Shown piece after piece: positions 1-14,212 of a stretch of DNA of 64,000 bases. The notes beneath the pieces were generated by a model. It saw only the letters and a program-made list of their open reading frames with translations. It ran no database searches and was not told the origin of the DNA. The translations under genes were made by a program, and so were the position numbers. Each line of letters opens with the position of its first letter. The stretch's first letter is position 1. The DNA is taken from NCBI GenBank assembly GCA_905182995.1, contig CAJJDP010000070.1, positions 314,448 to 378,447 of the forward strand. The letters run 5' to 3'. This DNA is from Paramecium octaurelia. Taxonomy: Eukaryota; Ciliophora; Oligohymenophorea; Peniculida; Parameciidae.

Positions 1-497
1 ATCAAATATTCAATTAACAGCCTAAAATTTATTAATAAATTTATTGAAATTCTCTTTGTAACCTGTGCATTTCCTGAAATATTACTATCAGTTTATTACA
101 GTTCACAAAGAATCTCACTGGTTTATCATTCATTAAAAAATAGAAACTTCTCCTTTCTTAGTCATGATATAAATATCCTGATTTTGAAGGAACTAATAAT
201 TCTATTCAAATTTTTGTTTGGTTATTCAATACAAGCACATGAATCATTATTCATTAGACAGAATGACCAAGAATTCATTTCAAAAAGTTTATTAATAATT
301 ATTTTAATTATTTGTTAATGCCAGAATTTACTCCTTTATTGAAAATATTAAATTATTATATTAGAGAAATTGAGAATTTGTTAGAATATGAGGAAGATCA
401 TTTTTTCTCAAAAAATAAATTAATGCTGTGTTTCATTTAGTCATCTATGCTTCATTAATCCAATTTTTTGATCATTAAAATATTCCTTATATTTTGA
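1..497 (+). CDS. 3' end of an unrecognised gene
   Basis: Open in frame 1 from the window edge to a TGA at 495-497 when TAA and TAG are read as Gln. A 38-nt GT-AG intron at 287-324 is needed to bypass a frame break; that is long for this genome. About 152 residues are visible: hydrophobic, Ile/Leu/Phe-rich segments, then an acidic stretch (EIENLLEYEED) and a hydrophobic end. I recognise no family. The 5' end lies outside the window. Confidence 0.5.
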
Positions 498-702
498 TAA
501 TCTACCTATGCATTATGTTTGATGCCTATGAACACAGACACATAATAGCCGGTTGATGAATGAATATAAAAGGAGATAAATGATAAGTAACATTTAGTTA
601 ATAACAGAAAATTGATAATCATTTTATTATTAAAATTTATTTAAATTTTTTTAGAAAGAACTGATTAAATAATTATAAATTGTTATTTTAAACTAATATT
701 TT

Positions 703-1251
703 TCATAAGCTTTTTAAGACAAATTATTCAAACTCTTATAGAGAGATAAAGCCATCTTTATTAGAATCAGCTGCTTCTAACCAAGTTTACACATCCTTAT
801 AGGTCGGTTAAGCTAATCCCATAGATCTGTAGGCTTCGGCAATCATTTTTTGTATTTCCTGAACATTCAAGTAGCCTGAATTATCGGTATCATATTTCCT
901 AAACACTCTTCTTGCTACATCGATTCTGGGATCTTATGGTTTATTAACTTATTATCTTTATTGCTAAGAAAACTAAGGACATAAATATTTGATGCATAAT
1001 TCTTCAATATCTTAATAGGTGACTTTGCCATCTCCGTTTCTATCCATGACTTTTGAATAACTGTCGATATCTCCCCTGGTGGGTTGAAAACTTCGATTAA
1101 AGGATTTGTATGCATCCACTATCATAGGTATAGTCTCAGTTGTATCAATGACTCCATTTCGGTCTCTATCATAGGTCTCAAAGAGTTTCTTTGCAACCAA
1201 TTTGGCACTTTCTAAATCACTCATGCTTGCTGATCCAATTCGATAATCCAT
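703..1251 (-). CDS. EF-hand calcium-binding protein (calmodulin-like)
   Basis: Uninterrupted 182-codon ORF with ciliate code. Four EF-hand loops can be read in order: DRDRNGVIDTTE, DRNGDGKVTYQD, DTDNSGYLNVQE and DSNKDGFISLQE. All carry acidic positions 1, 3 and 12 or close equivalents, so at least three should bind Ca2+. It is longer than calmodulin (about 149 aa), with a Gln-rich linker between the second and third loops, so it is a calmodulin-like or ciliate 25-kDa-type Ca2+-binding protein rather than calmodulin. The start is the first ATG (1249-1251). The next gene starts 36 bp away on the other strand, suggesting a shared divergent promoter. Confidence 0.9.
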
Positions 1252-1287
1252 TAATTCAAAATTAAATAAATAGTTTATTAAATAATC

Positions 1288-2022
1288 ATGGATTAAAGCG
1301 ATAGATATGATAATGAGAAGATTCTAAAGTTGCTGACAGAAGCCAATCAATTCTTTGAGTAGAATAGAGATTACCCTCCCCAACAAATTGGTGAATTTCT
1401 GGTTGAATTTTGTAAACTATTCAAACAATTGGGCAAATTGCTATATTTTGCATTCTCAGATGTCATTGAAAAGGCTTAAATCATCAAAGATAGAGGAAAT
1501 GAATACAACGAACAAACTAAGGGAATCTTTGGAGTCATCCAAATAGAGAAGTAGAAAGGATTAATGGAATTGAATGGAGAGAACAATAAAGAGATCTTAA
1601 AAAATAAAGTAACACTAACTCATCAATTTATAAATAGACATTACCTAATTATTAATCTATGGCTAGAACAATGTTGAGAATCATTAGATTCTTTAATTAT
1701 TTGAAGATCATGTTCCTTGATGTTGATAATAATAGAAATAAGAAGTTTTCAGATATCTGTTCTGATGCATACAATGAAGCTTTGGCACCTTACCATACGT
1801 AATTAATTCTTAAACATTTGTAGATTCATGGTAAGAAATGCTGCCAAAGCTGCCTGGTTAGCTGCTCCAAGTAGAACAAAAGTCTTTGAAACTTTTGTTG
1901 GACCCAACCAGACTGATGAAGTTGCTTACGCAGCAATCAAAAAATTTGTTAATGCACTTGAACCAATCAGACTCAACTTCTGGGATTATTATAATACAAA
2001 CAAATTAACCAATCTGCCATGA
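1288..2022 (+). CDS. Glycolipid transfer protein (GLTP) domain protein
   Basis: 226 aa after removing two introns, 1609-1637 (29 nt) and 1799-1823 (25 nt); coding length is divisible by 3. The GLTP signature is clear. A helix with RTMLRIIRFFNYLK leads into FLDVDNN, then ALAPYHTFMVRNAAKAAW and LAAPSR, matching the family's A-P-Y-H-x-W/F core whose His and adjacent Asp/Asn contact the sugar or phosphate headgroup. The family moves glycosphingolipids or ceramide-1-phosphate between membranes in the cytosol. Headgroup preference cannot be decided from what I see. The second intron sits inside the PYHT motif, and without it the frame breaks. Confidence 0.88.
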
Positions 2023-2045
2023 AAATATCACATACATACAATTAA

Positions 2046-2978
2046 TCATATATTTTTAATTCCACAAAATGTACGTAATTACTCCCAAACAATAAGTTAT
2101 ATAATATTAAATGGTCCGAATCTTATCCATTATGGGAAAAATCCTTTATAGAATGCGCCTAGACCCTCCTATTTAAATGTCTTGATTGCACAGTCCATAA
2201 GTCCATTATACACTTTATGACCGGCATCTTAAGACATGATTCTGGTCTTAATTAAGTCCATAGGTGCAGTTGTAATAGAGAGCATCAATCCTAAATACAT
2301 GATATCTGAATACCTGTAGCAAATGAGCATACAAACTAAAGACTGAATCCCTCTTTGAATGCAAAATGTTCCTTCAACCACTATTTCGTCTAATCATAAG
2401 TGGCCATTTTTGTGCCTGTGAGAATTGCTCCTCTCAGTAAATTAGGCATTGTGCCCTTATACAAACCTAGAATTCCCTCATGATGTAATATTTGTGTAAT
2501 TTCAGCAAATACTGACTGATGATGGCCAGATATAGATTGCAATCGAATTTTTAAACTGATCAAAATTATTAATAATTTTTTACACGTCGCATGGATTTGC
2601 AACAATTGCTCCAGTTGACCCAGACATCAAGCCTGCGAAAAACTTGACTCCCAAGGATGTCTTCTCTCCATCGTTAGATATCATATGCTTAAAGGGTTCA
2701 TACAATCCCAGTCTCAAGGTCGAATAAGTAGCTTCTCTACCTAAAGATGCTGATAATCCTTTGTATAATGCACGTAATCCTTCCTCTTTGTATATTACAT
2801 ATGATCCTCTTATGATATTCTTGTATTTCTTAACAGCAGATTATCCTTCGCCTTCCTTCTACAATCTCACTTTAACTGTATCAACTGGATGAGTAGATCC
2901 ACCTGCCGCAATCGAAGCTATTCCTGCCAAAAACATCCTCAAAATTGGCTTATTCTCTTCTGGACCAATGGAATTCAT
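2046..2978 (-). CDS. Mitochondrial carrier family (SLC25) transporter
   Basis: 293 aa after removing introns 2556-2583 (28 nt) and 2291-2313 (23 nt). Three repeats each carry the carrier signature P-x-D-x-x-K-x-R: HPVDTVKVRLQ near residue 35, NPCDVLKIRLQ near 130 and APMDLIKTRIM near 225. This is the six-helix architecture of inner-membrane carriers. The first and third signatures look most like the dicarboxylate/oxoglutarate/uncoupling branch, but the substrate cannot be fixed by eye. Both introns fall next to signature motifs and are required to keep them in frame. Stop is TGA. Confidence 0.92.
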
Positions 2979-3011
2979 TTTATTTATAGCGAATTAAATA
3001 ATCAATAATAA

Positions 3012-4455
<1,444 letters not shown>

Positions 4456-5093
4456 TTATTTTATTATAATAATAATATATATATATATGTTTATTAATTT
4501 TTTATTGAATTTTTAAATATTCTCATCTATGCATTTTATCATTCTAATGTGAATATCCATAACTAAATTGAATTAACTATGTAAAAGTAAAGGTTTTTAA
4601 ATTTAGTAAATAATTAATTAATCTTAAACCATCTCTATAAGATTGAATGAAATTCGCCATAAAAATATAGTTTCATAGAATACTTGATTAATATTACCAC
4701 TATAAATTTATTAGAATAAGATTCTGTTTGTCATTATTGATTTCTATTATCCAAGTTTTGTAGTTGCTTAATAGAATGTATATTTAAAAAATACTGTATC
4801 AATTCAATAATATAAAGTAAAAATATCTGTTTGTTATATACAATAAAAAAAGATTTATATTAGAACATTAGATTTGCAAATAACAAATAACAATAAATAT
4901 ATTAATATATTAATTAATTACTTACTAAGCAAGCCATAAAATAAACCTTTGAATTGAAATTTCTTATATTTTTCAATTAGAAATCTTATGTAGTTTTTTG
5001 CAAAAATATGATTCATTTTCTTTTTTGAAATAACTAAAAATGACTCTTTAAAAAAGATATACAATTATTTTGCAATAAAACTGAAATCATAAT
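4456..5093. other. Intergenic AT-rich stretch, nothing found
   Basis: About 640 bp between the 5' end of the USP gene and the 3' end of the OTU/CSD gene. It is extremely AT-rich, with a (TA)n run near 4471-4490. I found no ORF with coding character, no tRNA-like fold and no repeat. It should include the USP promoter. Confidence 0.5.
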
Positions 5094-6251
5094 TCATTCA
5101 TTTATTAGTTTTAAATCAACTGCTTTTCTACTTTTATTATACTTACCAACATAGGTCATTAATTAAAATGAAAATGATGGAGGTTTTTCGTTTCCTCTTC
5201 CATAATGATTTACTTAAGTTTAGGATCTGAAACATGAGCCTAATTTTCTTAAGTCTTCTTTTGTGATTCCAGCTCTTTATAAATCATCCAAATGGACAAA
5301 CACATCTGAATTATCAGAATCCAAGACAATAAATCCATAGCTTTTTTATTCATCAAAGAATTTCAATTTTCCGGTTTCTCTAGTTGTTGGAACCTCTAAA
5401 ACGACAGGCTTATTACTTGGAGTTGTAGTACTTTGATTTGGTCTTATAGAACTACTTTGAATATTTCTCTTTTTATTACTTATCTAATCCTGGAGGATTA
5501 CTTTTTAGATTACTTATCTAGACTTCAGTTGAGTCTTCTTCATGCTACTTCTTTTAAATGTTTTCTAGTTCGGATAGGAGCAAATCCTATTGATCTTTCT
5601 TGTGTTCTGAGTTGGATCGAATCTTTTTGGTGGATCTCACATCACTGAACACTTTTTCATTCATCCAGATATCCTATTCAATGTTTTTGAATTTCTTGGG
5701 CACATCAACCTTCAATCCTATGATGTTGTTTATTTACTAAGAAATATCTTGATATATCTAATATACTTCATAGATTATTTATTGCACTAATGTGGCATTT
5801 TATATGAATTCTTTCGAATACACACTATCATAATGATTATTATCATCTCTGCATAACTCTATCATTCGTAAATGATGATCATTGTAAATTCTACACATCA
5901 ATCTATTATCTTGAATGTAATAGAGGTTTATCTTAACACGAAACATCATGGATGTTAATTGTAAATTGATTTAATCGAAACTTGAGAAACTGGGCTGCTT
6001 GCAATAATCATTTCTTAAGGCTTAGTTTGTTTTTAAGATTGATAAACTTTGGGGAATGAGCTAATATGCATTTTCCATTTTACATTTAAAGCCATTTGCT
6101 TTTCCAAATATTGGACCAACATTTAACTAATTTACGCATGCTGTGATGTAGTAAAATAAAGAGCATCTGATATAGCTCTAAATAGAGATTATGATCCAAT
6201 TGGAATTTATTTCCTCAGCAATCCATTGTCTTATAGAAGCTAATCAATCAT
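5094..6251 (-). CDS. OTU-like domain fused to a C-terminal cold-shock domain; catalytic Cys replaced
   Basis: About 366 aa. The first intron is 6061-6083 (23 nt). A second is needed near 5490-5523 (34 nt; a 31-nt alternative nearby also fits). The N-terminal 150 residues read as an OTU domain of the OTUD4 type: LLRKQIPIGSQSLFRAISDA, then a hydrophobic core, FRVKINLYYIQDN, and the His motif NNHYDSVY. The position of the catalytic Cys (normally DG-S/N-C-LFRA) is Ser, and the Asp/Gly before it are lost, so deubiquitinase activity is unlikely. A Lys/Glu/Gln-rich linker leads to a cold-shock domain with GKLKFFDEQKSYGFIVLD (RNP1-like) and DVFVHLDDL (RNP2-like), a single-strand nucleic-acid binder. 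RNA-linked ubiquitin reading is inferred. Confidence 0.75.
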
Positions 6252-6301
6252 ATTTATTAATCAAATAATATTTATTTTGCAAATTAATTATAAAAATTTA
6301 T

Positions 6302-7529
6302 TCAATTAACTCTGCGCATATTTAAGTTCTTAGAATCTAAAATGTATCCTTTGAGACTTACATATCCAAATGAAATTCCACTATATTCAAAATCTTCTTA
6401 TTAATCTACATCAAAAAATTTCAATTAAACTGATTTAGCCAATCTCTATGTAGATTCATTGAAATTTAAAGCAACCTCATATTCATTTGGATTCACAAAC
6501 TGCAGCCATAATAAAGGTTGTAATTACCCTTTGGGTTCAAAAGTGCAATAAAGATACTTCAGCTAATTTGAATTGTCAAATTAGTTTTGATCACAAAACT
6601 ATTATAAAATTGGGATATTTGTTTAAGTGAGTGTATATTGATTTCCATGCTCTTTAATCAAACTATATAATTCATCAACTGTTCTTAAATTCTATTTTGT
6701 GTTATCCTTAATTTGTTGATCTTCACTTGTGATTAATAGGATTGTTTTTATTATTTTTTCACCCAAAGTCTTTCTACAAATCTACACTCCTTACACCAAC
6801 GAGATGGCTTAAGGTAATCTATCATAGAAAGATAACTGTATACATTTGATAGTCATCATCTTTTAAGTTGTAAGGATCCGTAGAAGTCATTAAAACTATT
6901 TAAAGATTCTTACAATATTGATAAAAATAAAGATACTGTAATCCATCAAATATATTTTGATCTTCGAAATCCTCTAAGTATTGAAAACTTAAAAATAAGC
7001 TAAAGATCGTGATATTTTCAACGCAAACATCAAGGGAATTAGAATTATAAAATGTTTAAGTCAATTCCATCCCCAGAAATTATATAAATTTTTTTGTATA
7101 TTAAACTAATGCTTATTTTAGATTAATTGAGTCTAAAGCCAGTGTTCCTGAAATAAACGAATTCTCCAACCTGGCTAAACTTACCTATTGCATATATGTA
7201 TTCATAAATGATTTTCCAATCCAAAATCTTAAACTATTTCCTGTCAAACCCCCATTAGTTACAATCCCCCAGAATGGAAGCTCTTATAATCTTGCATCCC
7301 TTAAGGATTTCAGAAGATTCATGTACTCATTCTTTTAAAATTTGAGCATCAATTGCCTCGGATAATACGTACATAATAATAATCTTTGTACTTGTTAATT
7401 CTATAATAATGATCTAAATCAGAACTATTGATACATTAGATGTTTTGATAATGCTAATTTAGAATAAATCTCGCTAACACTCAAAAATTTGAAAATTTGA
7501 GTAATTACATTGATAGGTAATAATTCCAT
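6302..7529 (-). CDS. F-box-like protein
   Basis: 393 aa with introns 7414-7434 (21 nt) and 6819-6843 (25 nt). The first 40 residues, starting MELLPINVITQIFKFLSVSE and continuing through IYSKLALSKHL, fit an F-box: LP, I-x-x-I-F-x-F-L, then the second helix. F-box proteins bring substrates to SCF ubiquitin ligases through Skp1. The remaining 350 residues show no WD, LRR or Kelch repeat that I can recognise, and end in basic MRRVN. Upstream, at 7530-7735 on the same strand, is a possible in-frame extension through an 18-nt intron; I preferred the ATG that directly precedes the F-box. Confidence 0.65.
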
Positions 7530-7819
7530 TATAATTAAATTAATATTTTTTATATATAATTTTTAAATATTCTACTGCAGACATACCTAAATTGAGTATA
7601 AAATGAAATGGTTATACGATAGCAAACTGAACTAAAAAAGTCACCTACAATTAGCTAAGGATGTAAAAAATACTTTCTGAAATAAATCACTTAAATTTTC
7701 TACTTATTCATCTTCATTATTATAAATAAAATCATATATTTTCATATTTTTCCTTATGGTTAAATTTACAAAAAAAGTAGACAATTCAAAATTCTATTAA
7801 ATAAATATAAATATTGTAT
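7530..7819. other. Spacer with a possible small ORF or 5' exon
   Basis: On the minus strand an ATG near 7743 opens a short stretch (MKIYDFIYNNEDEQ and on) whose composition looks coding. It reaches the F-box gene only if a short intron is assumed. It could be a 5' exon of that gene, a tiny gene or chance. Otherwise this is an AT-rich spacer. Confidence 0.25.
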
Positions 7820-9055
7820 TCAATGTTTCACAATTTTCTCTCTTAGCGAAGTTACATTTTTATGGATTTCTTAAAACAAAGGATTAACTGTTCCTTTTTA
7901 TTGTTACCTTATTTCATTCATAGCCTTTTGTTGCAATAATAATTCTTCTTTTAAGTTATTGTTCTATCTCTGCAATCTTTAATTCTCCACAACTTGGGAC
8001 GTGTATTAAGTTGACAAGTCACACAATTACTAAATTAGTATAATGATAATACTTATTCTATTTATTTAATTGAATCTAATAGGATTTACTAAGTATTATT
8101 TGATTCTGCTTGTTAATTTTCATGAAAAGATGATTAATAGGAAAGTGATGTCTATTGTTATTATAACTATTCATATCTTTCAATGATGTTTAACTTAGAG
8201 TTGTATTCTTTTTTAAATTCTTTAGTATCCTCTTCATATGCGATAATAAGAGTTGCTTGATCTTTGATTTTTTATTCGTATTCGTATGCTTACTTTGAAA
8301 GGGATATAATTTGATTGTTTAAATTTTAAATTTATTTATCTTTTTCAAAACTTAAATTATTTAGTCTTTCATTCTCTTCAACTACCTTCATAATTTGGGA
8401 TTCCTATAATATAAGTTAATAATACCATTTAATCAATTGCATTGACTCTTTCATCCTCTTCGCATGCTTATTTATATTTTAATTTCCATTCATTAATTTC
8501 TTCACTTTGTTAATCAATAACTCCCTCTAATCTTTCAATTCTTGTTTTTAGACTCAGAAGATTGTATTGATCCGTTTAGCCAGGTGAAAATTGTAGTTAA
8601 TTCTTTTACTTCTCTATAATTGTAACTAATTCCTATTTCTCTCTAAACAATCTTTAAATCAGTTCATTCAACTTTTTATTTTCTTGGATTGCAAAGGAAT
8701 TAGAGTAATCTTGGGAACTTGATTCAGTGCAGATTCTTCTTCCAATAGAGTTATTTTCTTTGTTATGTGTGATAATCGGACTGTCTGATGTCAAGATATT
8801 TTTGGAGTTGCTTCTTCTGAAACTGTTATCATTGGTTTGGGATGGAATGTTCAATAATTTGAGGCCCTTGGCAAGTTAAATCTTTTATGGAGTGGAGGGA
8901 TCTTGATCGGTCATCATCTGATTGTATTGTAGGTGCAATTGCAATTATTGAGTTGAAAGAGACTTGCAGGTTAGACTTTTCTGATGAAGGTGCTATTAGA
9001 TTTTCGATGGTTATTATTTGTATGTCTATTTAGGTGTATGATTAATATTAAGCAT
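7820..9055 (-). CDS. Coiled-coil protein, function unknown
   Basis: 396 aa with introns 8404-8425 (22 nt) and 7993-8015 (23 nt). The N-terminal third is polar and Ser/Asn-rich, with many Ser flanked by Arg. From about residue 130 to the end it is a Glu/Lys/Gln/Leu heptad pattern typical of a long alpha-helical coiled coil, ending EIHKNVTSLREKIVKH. No enzymatic motif is visible. Both introns restore the coiled-coil frame, which supports them. Likely a structural, cytoskeletal or basal-body type protein; that is inference from composition only. Confidence 0.7.
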
Positions 9056-9235
9056 ATTTAACAGATTAATTAAATTTATTGTTAAAAGTACAACATATAT
9101 ATATTTATTGAATCAAATAAGTAATGTTATTGGGAGTCTTAAGATAATCAAGAATTATCGAAGTTTTTTAATTTAAATAGTTTGGAGTTATGGGAATTAT
9201 AAATATTGAAAATATTATATTTTATTTCAAATTAC

Positions 9236-10009
<774 letters not shown>

Positions 10010-10395
10010 ACATTAATTTATATCATTTTATTGTTCTGCACAAATAATAACTTATTTATTATATATCTATTAAGCTATTCTTAATATATTTCTAAACTTC
10101 ACAGTTTTTTATTAAACTCCATATTCATCTTCCTAAATGATATCATTATTTCCAATGAACAGAGAATTCAATTAACTAAATTATGGTCTAATTTTAAGTG
10201 TCACACAAAAGGATGGATTTTCTATTTGATTTTACAATAGTATGCTATTATTTTAGTATGAAATATCCATTGATTTGGGGTAATGATTACTTGAAGTTTA
10301 GATTGACAAGCCAAATTAATGCATGGAATATCTTTGCGATAAATTTATATATTAATATATTTTGTTTTTTGTATATATTTAATAAATGAAATATC
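10010..10395. other. Intergenic AT-rich stretch
   Basis: 386 bp between two convergent genes, so it should hold both 3' UTRs. A plus-strand open stretch of 63 codons at 10198-10389 is Phe/Ile/Tyr-rich like random AT-rich DNA and has no support. No RNA gene was recognised. Confidence 0.5.
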
Positions 10396-10829
10396 TCAAT
10401 AATCTTTTAATATTTGCAAGACATCGTTATAGAAATCATTATTGAGTCTTTGAATATAATTGTCACAGCAAACATTAACTTCAGCTACATTTCTTGCATC
10501 ACTAATGCATGAATTTGCATCAGCTATTGATATTTATTATTTTGATACTTGTGTAGTATTATGCTCGATTATACACTCTATCTTACAAATCTAACCAATT
10601 TTATCTCAAAGAAAGACTAAATTAGAAGGTGAATTTACTTCTTCAATGTGGGTTTACAGGCAATGGCTACTTTTCTGAAAGCATCTTTAATGATTTCCTT
10701 CTTTTCTGATGGAATTTTGACGTTTTCATATTCTCCAACGAATTTAGTATCATTTCCTTGAAAATCAGCTGTGAGTGCATTGTATTCAGCTTCTTTGTTC
10801 AATTTCATAATAACATCTTTGGCTGTCAT
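10396..10829 (-). CDS. Small unrecognised protein
   Basis: 128 aa with introns 10617-10638 (22 nt) and 10524-10548 (25 nt). It begins MTAKDVIMKLNKEAEYN, is rich in charged residues and Asn, and has Cys residues near the C-terminus (NSCISDAR and VNVCCDNY). No signal peptide or membrane segment. I do not recognise the family. The gene model is supported because both introns are needed to avoid TGA or a frame break and the coding length is exactly 129 codons. Confidence 0.65.
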
Positions 10830-10950
10830 TTTTGAATAAAATAATATTTAATTATTATATACATATTCAATGAAAGAGTTTTCATTTTGAGTTTTGCTAT
10901 TTACCTACAGTGTTTGCGAAATCTAAAAATAATAAAAATAAATTAAATTG

Positions 10951-11886
10951 TCAATTCATTTCCTCTTCATTAACCTTGATTATTTTCTATATATTGCTTA
11001 ATTAATTTACTTATAATAGTCCTTTCTAAATGGATTCACTATAATCGATTCTACGGACCCTCACAGATTCAGGATGAACGTTAACTAATATTTTATTTTT
11101 TTATAATCCATTCAAATTTGTGCCATTGAATGCTATAGCAATCTTTTCACAATATTCCAAGTCCTTTAGAACAATCGTAATGCATCCCACATCATCTATT
11201 TCGCTTATGTGCTTTGGAGTCTCTCTAATACACTCCTTCTACTCCATCTTCAAAGTATAAGCAATAATCTTCTCTATTTAACTAATGCTGATGGTTTTGT
11301 CTAACCCTCTTAAAATAATTGCAGCAAATTCATCATTCATCTAAGCCAATTAAGCACAACTGAATTTATATCCAAATGTTGATTTTGATTGCTTCTGATT
11401 TTGCTTGCTCATAAATTGATTAGCAACTATTAAGGGTTAATCTGTTTTCAACTGAAATAATAAGCATGGATTCGATTGATAGTATATAAATTTGATCTCT
11501 TAAACAAAACCCTTAATAGGCAGCTTATCTACAAATTCCTACACTTTTTGAATGTCAATCTTCTCATCAATGTTTTTAATTATCAATTTAGATTTTAATC
11601 CATCCTTTAACACGGTTGAACACGGAATCTGAGAATATTATGAAATCATAATAATTTGAGAAGCAACTTTATGTAATGATGGATATTATGAAGGTGTAAA
11701 AACAATAGACTCAGAATCTGAACTCTCTTGAGCTACAATTTGATAATCATTTGTCCCATAATTAGATTAAAACATTGAGTATTTTATTGATGGAGCCCAA
11801 CTCTTCCTTTGTACTAAATTCAATTATCGTTGCTTATTATGTTTATAGACCTCAGCAATATTCTTTTTTGGAATCTAATTACTCAT
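10951..11886 (-). CDS. Probable RNA-binding protein with two degenerate RRM-like domains
   Basis: 311 aa in one open frame (a 24-nt in-frame intron near the 3' end is possible). After a polar N-terminus, KSKLIIKNIDEKIDIQKVQE resembles an RRM beta1-alpha1 with an RNP2-like LIIKNI. A second unit starts AAIILRGLDKTISISQIEK and continues GCITIVLKDLEYCEKIAIAF with LNGLQKNKILVNVHP, matching beta1, alpha1, beta3 and the G-x-x-L loop before beta4. RNP1 aromatics are weak, so RNA binding is inferred. No partner is evident from context. Confidence 0.6.
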
Positions 11887-13210
11887 TCCATTAATTAAGG
11901 TTGTAAATTCTTAAAACATTAATTATAAACTTTATATACAAATTTTGCTAAAAATTTACCATTAAATAAATGGATCTAATAATTTTAATAACTCATTTCA
12001 AATTATTAACCTCTAAACTTTGTGTCCATATATTAACACTTTATTATCCTAAACTCGTATTAATGACATATATCTAAAATAACTCTGATAGATTAGTTAA
12101 TCTCAATCAACTTATTTTCATTAATAAAAGAATCGATATTTAAAAATATATTAATTTCAATAATAATTAAACTTATCGATAATATATACAATCAATAAAA
12201 TGATTAATAATAAATTGGAGTTATAGATATTTGATTTATTACCCTTCTTTTGTAAGATACTTTGATTAAAAAATTTTCAATATTATAGTTTATTTATATT
12301 AATATTTTTATCTTTATCTTTGGCTGACACATTTAATTAATATCTTTTCTTCACTATTTCAATATTAATCAACTTGCCCATTTGCAAATCTCAATGATTT
12401 TATGAATTCAAATTAATATATAAATCTGTTTCTTAATCTAGTGTTTGAAGTATTTTATTTTGAACCATTAATTTACAAAATGAAAGATTATTATTAAAAC
12501 AATTTCATAATGACAAGATACCGAAGTATCATCAAATGTAGATGTATTTTAAATTTGTATTGTTTATTATTTTAATAATTTCTCTTTGATTTATTTTAAA
12601 TCACTTTAATTCTATCCACTTATTTTAATCATTATAATTACTTGTGTTAGGAAATATGATTCTTTAGGCTTATTCACATCCAAATGATTATAATAAATTT
12701 TTAATTAATAAGTGCTATCAAATTTTAACCAAAGTCACTTTCATAAGAATTTTATATAATTCTTATATCTAACTCCCCAATAAGATAAAAATTAGACAAC
12801 ATAAGATAATTAAATTAAAATTGAGTTGTTTCTAGAAATATTAAAAATACACAAACTTTATTGAGTCACTTTGCATTTACACAAGTGCTTATGAAAGGAT
12901 TTCTATGGCAGCCAATTTACTTAAGTTAAATCTGAATTAGATTTGATTTTCAAATTAACTACCATGGTTAATTTATTTATCCATTATTTTCTTCATTATG
13001 CTAGTCCCATTCTAAACTTTAAATAATTATATTGAATATAATTCGAGTATTAGTATTAGTTTTCCTCAAACAAAATACGTCTAGATAACCTTTCAGATAA
13101 TGATTTTATGAGAAATGTAATTTATATGCTAAATTCTATTTGGTTACTTGAATTAATTCTTAAATTTTATCACAAGATATTGAATTTAGTCTAAAATAGC
13201 AGAGAAGATA
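11887..13210. other. Long gene-free AT-rich region
   Basis: About 1.3 kb, the longest stretch in the window without a supportable gene, between divergently transcribed genes. Base composition is very AT-rich on both strands and open stretches are short. No repeat array, tRNA or conserved motif seen. It may hold two promoters, a decayed gene or a gene too short or intron-rich to see. Confidence 0.45.
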
Positions 13211-14062
13211 ATGAAGATGGATTCAATTAAATGGCTAATGAAGATGGCATTTAATCACCTATAAAGAAGGTAATTGTAAACAATTAAATTCCAAAATTAA
13301 GGTAGTAAATTTAAAACATTTTATTCTGATGAAGATTTGTTGAGTATTAAATTAAAATCATATTTTTAAAGTTTAAATGTGCTTCAGAGATTTTAATCAT
13401 TTAATAATATTTACTTTATACTAATGAATCCATTCTATATTGACCATTAATTACCACCTATTAAAAGAGTGAAAGAAAGGTTAGTTGGGGATGCTTTGCA
13501 AAAGGTAAACCAATGGAAATCGATTCTCCTCAATGGAATTCCCTAATCTGATGGCACTCTAATGAGATTAACCCTCAATAAGGCAGCCGAGATAATAGGA
13601 ATTCCTAAAAAAAGTTTAGAAGATTATAATCAACTATTCAAAAAAGTTAAATTGCTGACGGATGTAAATCAATTTGCTAATGAAAAAATGGGAGTTTTAA
13701 GAAATTACTTAAGGAAAAATTCCAAGAGACTCAAAAAATTATTGAAAACTCAGAAAGTTAAAGAAAATAAATAAACTAAATAACAAAACAAACAACCCAA
13801 CAATACTGCTAATTAAATTGCATTAAATATCAAATAAGACGAAGAATGTAATGAGATTGGATAGTATTCAATATCATATTTATCAAATTTTTAAAAATAA
13901 GATGAAACTTCAATAATTAAATTAGAAGTGGGATATGATTATTTCAATTAATTCGAAAAAAATTATGAATCAGATTTAGAAAGCTATCCCTCCCCTTTAG
14001 GAGTAAATTTCATATTAAAAAATAAGCAATAAGAGGACCATCAACAATTTGAATAATATTGA
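13211..14062 (+). CDS. Protein with a ciliate-type 'AAEIIGIPKKSLEDY' motif, function unknown
   Basis: 283 aa in one frame, no required intron. The central block reads PIKRVKERLVGDALQKVNQW, then an NG turn, then RLTLNKAAEIIGIPKKSLED followed by Y and a basic LRNYLRKNSKRLKK helix. I have the impression that this motif recurs in ciliate proteins but cannot name a characterised family. The Lys-rich helices would suit nucleic-acid binding. The C-terminal third is acidic and Gln/Asn-rich. The start is uncertain: an ATG at 13231 in another frame gives a more natural N-terminus (MANEDGIQSPIKK) but needs introns I could not place. Confidence 0.6.
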
Positions 14063-14212
14063 TTAAAAACAGTTACATTTAGTTATTATATATGGATTCT
14101 AAAAAGTTTATAATATATTCGTTAAATTATAATCAAAGAATAATTTAATACAACCCAAAATTTTTGCATAGTTTTTCAAACATATTAAAATTTTATTAAT
14201 TAATTCACCTAA

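Noticed and set aside
10198..10389. 63-codon plus-strand ORF
   Set aside because: Composition matches AT-rich noise, no motif, located between convergent genes.
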